The notes beneath the pieces were generated by a model. That model was not told where the DNA came from. It did no database searches and saw only the letters and a list, made by a program, of their open reading frames with translations. A DNA stretch of 6,975 bases, from assembly GCA_021797365.1 (NCBI GenBank), contig JAJZZU010000136.1, positions 1 to 6,975 of the forward strand, written 5' to 3'. Every line of letters begins with the position of its first letter. The first letter of the stretch is position 1. Positions 1 to 5,173 of this stretch are shown here, piece by piece. The position numbers were made by a program, and so were the translations under genes. The DNA is from Pseudomonadota bacterium. Lineage in GTDB: Bacteria; Pseudomonadota; Gammaproteobacteria; Acidiferrobacterales; Acidiferrobacteraceae.

Positions 1-1
1 C

Positions 2-1006
2 GATATCTTTTGCATTCTTCCATGGCGCGAGGAGATCCTGGAGAGCCTGCTCGCCTGTGATCTCGTGAGCTTTCATGTGGCGCGCTATGCGCGCAATTTC
101 GGCGCGCTCGTCAAGGCCTTGCGGCCGGCGGCGGTCATGGAAGATGGCCCGGTGCCTCCCGAATGGCAGAATGTCGGCACGGCCTTGACAGAGGACACCG
201 CGCCGCGCTCCGTGACGGTTCAGGGCCATGTCACGCATATCGATGCGACCCCCATCGGTACCCATCCCGAGCTCATACGCGCGATCGTCGAAAGCGAACG
301 CGGGCAGGCACGGGTACGGGCGATCCGCGAGGAGATCAAGGAGGACATCCTCATCGTTTCGATAAACCGCGTGGATTATACGAAAGGCGTGCATCAGATG
401 CTCGAGACCTTCGATCGCCTTCTGGAGCGCCGCCCGGAGCTGCGCGGGCGCGTGAAGTTGATCCTGACGACGGTGGCGCCGGCCGACGGCATGCGTGTCT
501 ATCGCAATGCGCAGCAGCAGATTGAGCAGACCGTGGGGCGCATCAATGGCCATTACGGGTCCCTGACGTGGCTGCCTATCATGCTATCCACCAATCCGAT
601 GCCCTTTGAGGAGGTCTTGTGTTGCTATCGTGCGGCGGACATCTGCTGGGTGACGCCGTTGCGTGATGGCCTGAATCTGGTGGCCAAGGAGTTCGCGGCG
701 GCTAATGAGGGGAGTGACGGGGTGCTCGTGCTTTCGGAATTCGCGGGTGTCGCAATCGAGCTGCGGGGTGCGGTTCTGGCGAACCCCTACAGCCGCAATT
801 CCATGGATCGGGCCATCGATGAGGCGATCGATATGCCGCGCGCGGAACGGCGGGCGCGCATGGAGCGCATGTTTGAGCAGGTGACACGTCTCGATATCCG
901 CCATTGGACGGCGCACATCCTGGAACTCTTTTCGCGCGTGAGTCCCGCGCGGGGCCAAGGGGGAGGAGTGTTTCGGGATTGCAAGGACAAAGTCAGCACG
1001 CATTAG
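2..1006 (+). CDS. ggpS: Glucosylglycerol-phosphate synthase, 5'-truncated by window edge
   Basis: GT-B glycosyltransferase of family GT20 that, by family knowledge, joins ADP-glucose to glycerol 3-phosphate to make glucosylglycerol phosphate, precursor of an osmolyte; cytoplasmic. The frame is already open at base 2, so 334 residues are visible of a usual ~500, and about 165 N-terminal residues are missing. The visible part opens with an ILPWREEI motif (residues 5-12), typical of GgpS. It then has NRVDYTKG (122-129), holding the Arg and Lys that contact donor and acceptor phosphates in GT20, followed by [20 protein letters not shown] (211-230) and VLSEFAG (243-249). These match my memory of cyanobacterial GgpS better than trehalose-phosphate synthase OtsA, which is the main alternative. 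The phosphatase GgpP does not follow; it may lie upstream or be fused at the missing N-terminus, as in some pseudomonads. The last ~20 residues look non-conserved. The next gene is convergent. Confidence 0.85.
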   Translation, partial: DIFCILPWREEILESLLACDLVSFHVARYARNFGALVKALRPAAVMEDGPVPPEWQNVGTALTEDTAPRSVTVQGHVTHIDATPIGTHPELIRAIVESERGQARVRAIREEIKEDILIVSINRVDYTKGVHQMLETFDRLLERRPELRGRVKLILTTVAPADGMRVYRNAQQQIEQTVGRINGHYGSLTWLPIMLSTNPMPFEEVLCCYRAADICWVTPLRDGLNLVAKEFAAANEGSDGVLVLSEFAGVAIELRGAVLANPYSRNSMDRAIDEAIDMPRAERRARMERMFEQVTRLDIRHWTAHILELFSRVSPARGQGGGVFRDCKDKVSTH

Positions 1007-1086
1007 ATTCGCGAGCCTGCCCAATGTCGGGCGTGCGCAGATCCTTAAGTGCCAAGACAGGGTTTGTGGGCGCTATGAGTGGCATG

Positions 1087-1144
1087 GGCGGGGCGCGAGA
1101 CCGCGATATCGTGATCTTCCTCCCCCATCTTGACGCGCCCCGCC
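1087..1144. repeat. 11-bp perfect inverted repeat downstream of ggpS
   Basis: GGCGGGGCGCG at 1087-1097 is the exact reverse complement of CGCGCCCCGCC at 1134-1144, with 36 bp between the arms. It lies 80 bp past the ggpS stop, between convergent genes. No T-run follows either arm, so it is not a classic intrinsic terminator. It could fold in RNA to protect or end either transcript, or bind a protein. Confidence 0.5.
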
Positions 1145-1222
1145 GAAAGGCCGCCAGAGGCCCGCGCAGGGACCCCCCGAGGGCGTGGCGGCGATTCCCG
1201 GTCAGATGCCAACGCCGATACG

Positions 1223-1245
1223 ACCCCGGCTTGATCCCGAGGGGT
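1223..1245. terminator. Weak hairpin between convergent genes
   Basis: ACCCC at 1223-1227 pairs with GGGGT at 1241-1245 and could be extended by CGG/CCG pairing with a bulge. It sits 22 bp beyond the cupin stop codon on the minus strand. No U-tract follows on either strand, so a role in ending the cupin transcript is only a suggestion. Confidence 0.2.
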
Positions 1246-1267
1246 GAATAGCGCCTCTCATGGCTTG

Positions 1268-1663
1268 CTAGGCCAGGTATTGATCGTCCAGGACCGCCTC
1301 CAGCCAATCGACCATCCGGCCGTCCAGGGCCTCCTGAAGGGCGATATGGGTCATGGCCATGTCCGGTGTGGCGCCGTGCCAATGCTTGTGGCCCGGGGGA
1401 CACCATATGACGTCACCCGCCCGGATCTCCGCTTTCGCTTCGCCAAAGCATTGCGTCCACCCGCGCCCCGCGGTCACCATCAGCAGTTGTCCGAGTGGAT
1501 GCGTATGCCAATGGGGCCGCGCCCCCGGCTCGAATGTGACGCTTGCCGCACCCATCCGCGAGGGCCCCGTCGGCGAGTGAATGGGGTCTATGCGGACGAT
1601 CCCGGTATACCACTCCGCAGGACCTCTTTGAGACGGCGCGGATCCCGCGCGTGTCAAAATCAT
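1268..1663 (-). CDS. Small Mn-cupin protein, (R)-hydroxynitrile-lyase-like (GtHNL family)
   Basis: Single-domain cupin of 131 residues, the same length as I recall for the Granulicella tundricola manganese cupin hydroxynitrile lyase. The first cupin motif contains HTHPLGQ, giving metal ligands His53, His55 and Gln59; the second contains GHKHWHG, giving His94. These numbers equal the GtHNL ligands from memory, and Ala40, Val42 and Gln110, known active-site positions in GtHNL, are also present. Family members cleave or form cyanohydrins in vitro, but the natural substrate is not known; many databases simply call them cupin proteins. No signal peptide, so cytoplasmic. The ATG at 1663 has a strong GGGAGG site 5 bases ahead, next to the TGA of the dehydrogenase gene. 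The 11-bp gap to that gene implies one transcript and probably a shared pathway, possibly carbonyl or aldehyde detoxification (inference). Confidence 0.85.
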   Translation of the reverse strand: MILTRAGSAPSQRGPAEWYTGIVRIDPIHSPTGPSRMGAASVTFEPGARPHWHTHPLGQLLMVTAGRGWTQCFGEAKAEIRAGDVIWCPPGHKHWHGATPDMAMTHIALQEALDGRMVDWLEAVLDDQYLA

Positions 1664-1674
1664 GGCAGCCTCCC

Positions 1675-2736
1675 TCAGGACCCGAGAGTCCCCATATCGA
1701 TGACGAAACGGTATTTGACATCGCCCCGGACCGTGCAGTCATAGGCCTCATTGACATCCTTTATCGAGATGCGCTCGATGTCGCACACGATGTTGTACTG
1801 GCCGCAGAAATCCAGCATCTCCTGCGTCTCCGGCAGGCCGCCGATCAACGATCCCGCCAAAGACCGCCGTCGGAATATCAAGGGAATCCCGTCGACCTTC
1901 TTGAGGGGTTCCACGGAACCTACGATCACCATTGTCGCGTCGCGTTTCAATAGCGCCATATAGGGGTCCGCATCATGACCCACGGGAATCGTGTTCCGCA
2001 GAAAGTCAAAGCGATCCCGCGCCTGTTTCATGGCCTCGCCCTGCGTGGAGATCAGCACCTCGTCCGCACCGAGCTTCCTCGCATCCTCGCCTTTGGAAGG
2101 TGAGGTCGTGATCATTGTCACATGCGCCCCCATGGCGTGCGCGAATTTCACCCCCATGTGACCGAGCCCTCCGAGACCGATGACACCGACCCGCTGGCCG
2201 GCGCCGACGTTCCAGTGCTTGAGTGGGGAATAAGTGGTTATCCCCGCACACAGAAGCGGGGCGGCGGCCGCCGGATCGAGATTCTCCGGGATGTGCAGGA
2301 CGAAGCGTTCGTCCACGGTGATCGTGTCGGAATAGCCGCCAAACGTCAAAGCGTGCGGTGTTCCACCGATCTTGTCCTCGCCACCGTAGGTGCCGGTAAA
2401 GCCGTTGTCACAGTATTGCTCCAGACCGGCCTCGCAGGACGGGCAGGTGCGGCAGCTGTCTACCATGCAACCGACGCCCGCCAGCTCACCCACCTGGAAG
2501 CCCTTGACCTCACTACCGATCGCGGCGACCCGCCCGACGATCTCGTGTCCGGGAACAAACGGATAGGAGATCCAGCCCCACTCATTGCGCGCCGAATGGA
2601 TATCCGAGTGACAGATGCCGCAGAACAGAATATCGAGAACGATATCCTGGGGCCTTGGGTCGCGACGCTCAAACGTGAACGGCTTTAGCTCCGCGGTTGC
2701 CGATTGTGTCGCGTATCCTCTCGATTGTATCGTCAT
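1675..2736 (-). CDS. yahK: NAD(P)-dependent zinc alcohol dehydrogenase, YahK/CAD type
   Basis: Zinc medium-chain dehydrogenase of 353 residues (E. coli YahK about 349) that reduces aldehydes to alcohols or the reverse; cytoplasmic. Catalytic zinc ligands are Cys39 in FCGICHSD, His64 in PGHEIVG and Cys163 in LLCAGIT. The structural zinc site is Cys95, Cys98, Cys101 and Cys109. The Rossmann motif GLGGLG is at 187-192, and TTSPSK (210-215) after the second strand resembles the NADP-binding Ser/Lys pattern of this subfamily. The end, GDVKYRFVID, is typical of YahK. I chose the ATG at 2736 because AGAGAGG lies 5 bases ahead and the length fits; in-frame ATGs at 2760 and 2763 would add only a poorly conserved tail. 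First gene of an operon with the cupin gene. True substrate cannot be read from sequence, and the symbol is by similarity only. Confidence 0.9.
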   Translation of the reverse strand: MTIQSRGYATQSATAELKPFTFERRDPRPQDIVLDILFCGICHSDIHSARNEWGWISYPFVPGHEIVGRVAAIGSEVKGFQVGELAGVGCMVDSCRTCPSCEAGLEQYCDNGFTGTYGGEDKIGGTPHALTFGGYSDTITVDERFVLHIPENLDPAAAAPLLCAGITTYSPLKHWNVGAGQRVGVIGLGGLGHMGVKFAHAMGAHVTMITTSPSKGEDARKLGADEVLISTQGEAMKQARDRFDFLRNTIPVGHDADPYMALLKRDATMVIVGSVEPLKKVDGIPLIFRRRSLAGSLIGGLPETQEMLDFCGQYNIVCDIERISIKDVNEAYDCTVRGDVKYRFVIDMGTLGS

Positions 2737-2773
2737 TACGGCCTCTCTTATGTTTTTCATCATATCTTTCGCC

Positions 2774-2802
2774 TGGCGGTGATAAACCGTTCCATGCCGC
2801 CA
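2774..2802. promoter_or_regulatory. Inverted repeat upstream of the dehydrogenase, possible operator
   Basis: TGGCGG at 2774-2779 and CCGCCA at 2797-2802 form a perfect 6-bp inverted repeat with a 17-bp spacer, 38-66 bp upstream of the dehydrogenase start. The position fits an operator or a leader hairpin. A TATGAT hexamer on the minus strand (2763-2758) could be a -10 box, but no good -35 box is seen. Confidence 0.3.
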
Positions 2803-2815
2803 AACCCGATCCATC

Positions 2816-2858
2816 AAAAAGTCCCTACGCGGACCGCTTCGCACTTGAAGGCGTCCGC
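2816..2858 (-). promoter_or_regulatory. Stem-loop with T-run upstream of the dehydrogenase, attenuator-like
   Basis: GCGGAC at 2829-2834 pairs with GTCCGC at 2853-2858, and inside it CTTC (2837-2840) pairs with GAAG (2847-2850), giving about 10-11 pairs with a bulge. Read on the minus strand, toward the dehydrogenase, the stem is followed after 8 bases by five T (2820-2816). The gap makes it imperfect as an intrinsic terminator. It could be a leader attenuator or the end of an upstream minus-strand transcript. Confidence 0.35.
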
Positions 2859-3105
2859 ACATGCCTCAGGCGGCGGTCGACGCGCACCGGCATCTTGTAA
2901 TGGTGTTGATGTGGGTATCGGTATTTGCGGCGCGACGGCCGTCCACGTGCCGCCATCCGGATTGCCAAAGGTGTTGCGCGTGTCGGCGTGCGCTCATCAT
3001 TCATCTCCATCCCACAAAGCCGGTGGATGTCCATGAATCAGGGTTGCCGGCGCGGCGGCGAACCTCTGTCTTGCGGGTGGGACGCGCCCCCCTCTACCAT
3101 GGTGG

Positions 3106-3119
3106 GCGCATCGATGCGC
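3106..3119. repeat. 14-bp perfect palindrome
   Basis: GCGCATCGATGCGC is its own reverse complement. It lies mid-way in the gene-free region, about 360-370 bp from the start of either flanking gene. It may be a protein-binding site; nothing nearby says which. Confidence 0.35.
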
Positions 3120-3285
3120 GCCTCTTTACCCTGCAGCCATGGCCGGGCCCGATCTCCTTGGCAAATCGGCATGAACACGCGGCGCCGAAAAGGACGCATG
3201 CGATCAGTGGCCGGCGTTGGGGACCGGTCCATTAAACAAAATGAGCGGGTCGGCGACAAGTATGCGCAGGTTCGCGGCATTCTTT

Positions 3286-3324
3286 AAGAAAAAGGGGCGC
3301 GCAACAGGACCAAAAAAGCGCGCC
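3286..3324 (-). terminator. Rho-independent terminator-like hairpin, minus strand
   Basis: Read on the minus strand, GGCGCGC (3324-3318) and GCGCGCC (3302-3296) form a 7-bp GC stem with a 15-nt loop, followed by CC, five T, a C and two T. This is the usual layout of an intrinsic terminator. No convincing minus-strand gene lies to its right before the plus-strand gene starting at 3618, so it may end a small RNA or stop antisense read-through. The loop is long, which lowers confidence. Confidence 0.4.
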
Positions 3325-3452
3325 GATCACGCGACCTTAAGGCGCCGAGGGGCCGTAAAACGGATGACAATTCCCGCAGGCCCGCGAACTCGTGTTCAGA
3401 AATAGCGGAAATGCGCGTGGCTGGCGCCCGTGCCGCATTTGCGGGGGGTGTA

Positions 3453-3466
3453 CACGGCGCGCCGTG
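3453..3466. promoter_or_regulatory. 14-bp palindrome just upstream of the -35 box, possible activator site
   Basis: CACGGCGCGCCGTG is a perfect palindrome whose centre lies about 57 bp before the predicted transcription start near 3516. That is a usual place for an activator. The protein that would bind it is not known. Confidence 0.35.
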
Positions 3467-3481
3467 GCCGGCGTTGGTTCT

Positions 3482-3510
3482 TGGACAGAGGCGGGCTCGT
3501 CTGTCATAAT
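3482..3510 (+). promoter_or_regulatory. Sigma70-type promoter for the unknown membrane protein
   Basis: TGGACA (3482-3487) differs from the -35 consensus at one base, and CATAAT (3505-3510) differs from the -10 consensus at one base; the spacer is 17 bp, the ideal length. Transcription should start near A3516, leaving a leader of about 100 nt before the start codon at 3618. Confidence 0.65.
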
Positions 3511-3516
3511 GCCAAA

Positions 3517-3586
3517 CCACCTTTTTTGGTGGACGTGCGCATCCTACTTAGGTCCGACTTATGCGGACTCAAGGGTGCTATAGGAT
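3517..3586 (+). promoter_or_regulatory. Structured 5' leader: terminal hairpin plus nested stem-loop
   Basis: Immediately after the predicted start, CCACC (3517-3521) and GGTGG (3528-3532) enclose a six-U loop. Next, ATCCTA (3541-3546) pairs with TAGGAT (3581-3586), and inside it GTCCG (3552-3556) pairs with CGGAC (3564-3568) around a 7-nt loop. A hairpin at the very 5' end can protect mRNA, and the nested stem could regulate. No known riboswitch family is recognised. Confidence 0.4.
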
Positions 3587-3605
3587 GGTTTCGCACGGAG
3601 AGCAT

Positions 3606-3611
3606 AAGGAG
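3606..3611 (+). promoter_or_regulatory. Ribosome-binding site deciding the start of the hypothetical gene
   Basis: AAGGAG six bases before the ATG at 3618 is a near-perfect Shine-Dalgarno site and favours this start over an in-frame ATG at 3561. Confidence 0.7.
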
Positions 3612-3617
3612 AGACAC

Positions 3618-4073
3618 ATGAAAACAACGAAACGGCTTTCGCAATGCCTCGGGGGGCGTGCGTTACCGGAAAGCAGCGTTCTTTGGTCTTCTCGACACGG
3701 GCTTTTCTGGACACTCGGGGCTTTCGCAACCATGGGATTGATTGGCGCGGCCTTGGTTTCGAGTTACTGGAACAAGGGCCAGCTTGTGCGTGCGACGATG
3801 GCGGGGACGAATCGCATCGTTCTTACAGCCAATGTCGCACCCCCTGCCCTCTGGTCCAACGCCTGGCTCGGTCGCCGGCCGTATCGCGCCGTGGCGTTTC
3901 ATGGTCTTCGAAGGGTCGCGACCGGGTTCAGCCTCATGACCTTGCAGAAGCCGAGAACGCTCACCCAGGATCTGCTGCATGTGGCGCCTGATATTTCCGT
4001 TCATTTAACCAAGCTAAAGGATGAGTTGTCGGCCGAAGCCACCCGGGTATTCGCGGCGCACGCGTGGCTTTGA
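3618..4073 (+). CDS. Hypothetical single-pass membrane protein
   Basis: Unrecognised 151-residue protein. An N-terminal stretch of about 27 residues with several Lys and Arg is followed by one hydrophobic segment at about 28-49, then a mostly hydrophilic C-terminal part of about 100 residues. The positive N-terminus suggests the tail faces the periplasm, though a basic GRRPYR patch (85-90) follows. Residues 128-145 could form an amphipathic helix. The ATG at 3618 is supported by AAGGAG six bases ahead and by a promoter about 100 bp upstream; the frame is open back to 3561 but lacks as good a site there. It lies 169 bp upstream of gspC on the same strand, so it could be a T2SS-linked accessory protein, yet the gap and lack of recognisable family leave this open. 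That it is a real gene rests on its promoter, ribosome-binding site and membrane segment. Confidence 0.6.
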   Translation: MKTTKRLSQCLGGRALPESSVLWSSRHGLFWTLGAFATMGLIGAALVSSYWNKGQLVRATMAGTNRIVLTANVAPPALWSNAWLGRRPYRAVAFHGLRRVATGFSLMTLQKPRTLTQDLLHVAPDISVHLTKLKDELSAEATRVFAAHAWL

Positions 4074-4102
4074 CGGCCGGTTGACGCGCCATCGGCCGGT
4101 TG
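4074..4102. repeat. Tandem 10-bp direct repeat directly after the hypothetical gene
   Basis: CGGCCGGTTG occurs at 4074-4083 and 4093-4102, 19 bp apart, starting at the base after the TGA. Because CGGCCG is self-complementary, the two copies can also pair as a 6-bp stem with a 13-nt loop; a TTTT comes only 13 bases later, so it is a poor terminator. It could be a binding site upstream of gspC. Confidence 0.4.
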
Positions 4103-4230
4103 GTCACAGCCTTTTATCCGGTCGCGATAGACCCCGTAAACGCGAGAGGGCCGCATCGAGCATGCGTTTGCCCGGATGAGGCCGATTTGGATACCTCGAA
4201 AACCAGGATGGGACGCGCGTGGCGGACGGA

Positions 4231-4236
4231 TATAAT
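4231..4236 (+). promoter_or_regulatory. Perfect -10 hexamer before gspC
   Basis: TATAAT matches the consensus at all six bases. No clear -35 box lies 16-18 bp upstream and there is no TGn extension. If used, transcription would start close to 4243, at or next to the A of an ATG in the gspC frame. Confidence 0.35.
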
Positions 4237-4242
4237 GCGCCA

Positions 4243-5130
4243 ATGCAAACGGAGCAATGGCAGCAGAGCAAAATGTCCTGGCAGGCTCTCGGTGGGCGGC
4301 TTCTCGCCGCTGCCGCCAAGCCGCGCACGGCAAAGGTCGTCAATGGCGTTGCAATCGTCGGTCTTGCGGCGGTCCTGGCGCACTGGACCTGGGGGGCGCT
4401 TTCGTCGCCGGTGCGGGCCGCATCGGCCCCCGTCACAAGGGCGCAGTCCGCGCCACCACCGCTGCGGGTGTTGCTGAAAAGCCATTTATTCGGCCAGTCG
4501 CCGGCAACGAGCCTGGCGGCGATCCCGGTCAGCCATCTGGCGCTGACCCTTTCGGGACTGGTGGCGGGCCATCCGGGCGTGGCGCTGATCGCCGGGCCAA
4601 GTGGCAAGGTGCATCCGTACCTCGTCGGGACAAGCGTGTCTCCGGGCGTGGTTCTGGCGGCGGTCACCGCAGACCGGGCCATTCTGCGGCAGAACGGTCG
4701 ACTCGAGAGCCTTTTGCTGTATTCCCGCAAGCCCGAGGTGCCGCCGGCATCGGCAACCCCCTCCACGCCGGCGGCGCCCACCCCGGCGGCAGCGCGGCCT
4801 CATCCCTCAGGGTCGGCGCCCGCCGTTACGGTCCCCGTGAAGCCATCCGTAGTGGCGGCGTTTGCGAGTGTGTCGAATGCGACCTTGAAGTCGTGGCTTG
4901 TGCCCGGGCCGGAGGGCGGCGTGCTGGTCAAGGGCGCTCCTGCGCAGACCTTTGCGAGTCTCGGTCTGCGTCAGGGGGATGTCATAGAGGAGGTGAATGG
5001 GCAGCCCGTGAATTCTCTGGGCGCGGCGGTCAGCGCGTATATCGCTGGCGCCAAAAGTGGTGATGTCACAGTGGATGTGGCGCGCGACGGACACATGAAG
5101 GTCTTTCAGTACACGATGCAAGCCCCATGA
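4243..5130 (+). CDS. gspC: Type II secretion system protein C (inner-membrane connector)
   Basis: GspC is anchored in the inner membrane and links the assembly platform to the outer-membrane secretin. With this start it has 295 residues: a short cytoplasmic tail, one membrane helix at about 32-53, the periplasmic HR domain at about 76-160, a Pro/Ala-rich linker at about 165-200, and a C-terminal PDZ domain at about 200-292. HR signatures include LLKSHLFGQ, LSGLVAG, and YLVGTSVSPGVVL followed by AILRQNGRLESLLL. The PDZ domain shows GGVLVKGAPA and LRQGDVIEEVNGQPV, including the loop that helps select cargo in the family. The start is uncertain: GTG 4219 (8 residues longer), ATG 4243 and ATG 4273 (10 shorter) are all possible, and none has a strong ribosome-binding site. 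ATG 4243 is preferred because a TATAAT box ends 6 bases ahead. gspD follows after 43 bp, the usual gene order. Confidence 0.88.
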   Translation: MQTEQWQQSKMSWQALGGRLLAAAAKPRTAKVVNGVAIVGLAAVLAHWTWGALSSPVRAASAPVTRAQSAPPPLRVLLKSHLFGQSPATSLAAIPVSHLALTLSGLVAGHPGVALIAGPSGKVHPYLVGTSVSPGVVLAAVTADRAILRQNGRLESLLLYSRKPEVPPASATPSTPAAPTPAAARPHPSGSAPAVTVPVKPSVVAAFASVSNATLKSWLVPGPEGGVLVKGAPAQTFASLGLRQGDVIEEVNGQPVNSLGAAVSAYIAGAKSGDVTVDVARDGHMKVFQYTMQAP

Positions 5131-5164
5131 GTCTGTTTGTGTGGTGGATACCCTTTCTAAGGAC

Positions 5165-5168
5165 GGAG
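5165..5168 (+). promoter_or_regulatory. Ribosome-binding site of gspD
   Basis: GGAG five bases before the ATG at 5174, within GGACGGAG, fixes the gspD start and yields a complete signal peptide. Confidence 0.6.
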
Positions 5169-5173
5169 TACCG

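Larger units (their letters stand above)
2737..3617. other. 881-bp divergent intergenic region rich in inverted repeats
   Basis: This lies between the divergently read dehydrogenase and unknown membrane-protein genes. Short open frames exist on both strands, up to about 125 codons, but their translations are rich in Arg, Pro and Gly, show no family I recognise, and lack convincing ribosome-binding sites, as expected by chance in GC-rich DNA. Inverted repeats or palindromes are seen at 2774-2802, 2829-2858, 3008-3029, 3106-3119, 3221-3230, 3296-3324, 3453-3466, 3517-3532 and 3541-3586. A sigma70-like promoter lies at 3482-3510. It could hold regulators or small RNAs, or be a decayed gene; nothing in sequence decides this. 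Confidence 0.6.

Noticed and set aside
904..1251. 115-codon plus-strand frame between ggpS and the cupin gene
   Set aside because: Overlaps the ggpS end in another frame, is Arg/Pro/Gly rich and lacks a convincing ribosome-binding site.
2737..2862. Longer N-terminus for the dehydrogenase, up to 42 extra residues
   Set aside because: The ATG at 2736 has a good ribosome-binding site and gives the family length; the extra part is Arg-rich and unlike YahK.
3241..3405. Short, strongly basic peptide (about 54 residues) that could pass as a DNA-binding protein
   Set aside because: No ribosome-binding site before the ATG, no recognised motif; Lys/Arg content follows from AAA/CGC-rich non-coding DNA that also holds the terminator-like stem.
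3207..3477. 14-bp exact direct repeat GTGGCCGGCGTTGG at 3207-3220 and 3464-3477, as a sign of a mobile element
   Set aside because: One such pair is roughly within chance for 7 kb of GC-rich DNA, and no transposase or terminal repeats accompany it.
2737..3617. tRNA or other known structured RNA in the long intergenic region
   Set aside because: No T-loop GTTCGA-type motif with a matching acceptor stem was found on either strand by eye.
4104..4781. 225-codon open frame on the minus strand
   Set aside because: Antisense to gspC and its upstream gap, with a low-complexity Arg/Ala/Pro translation.
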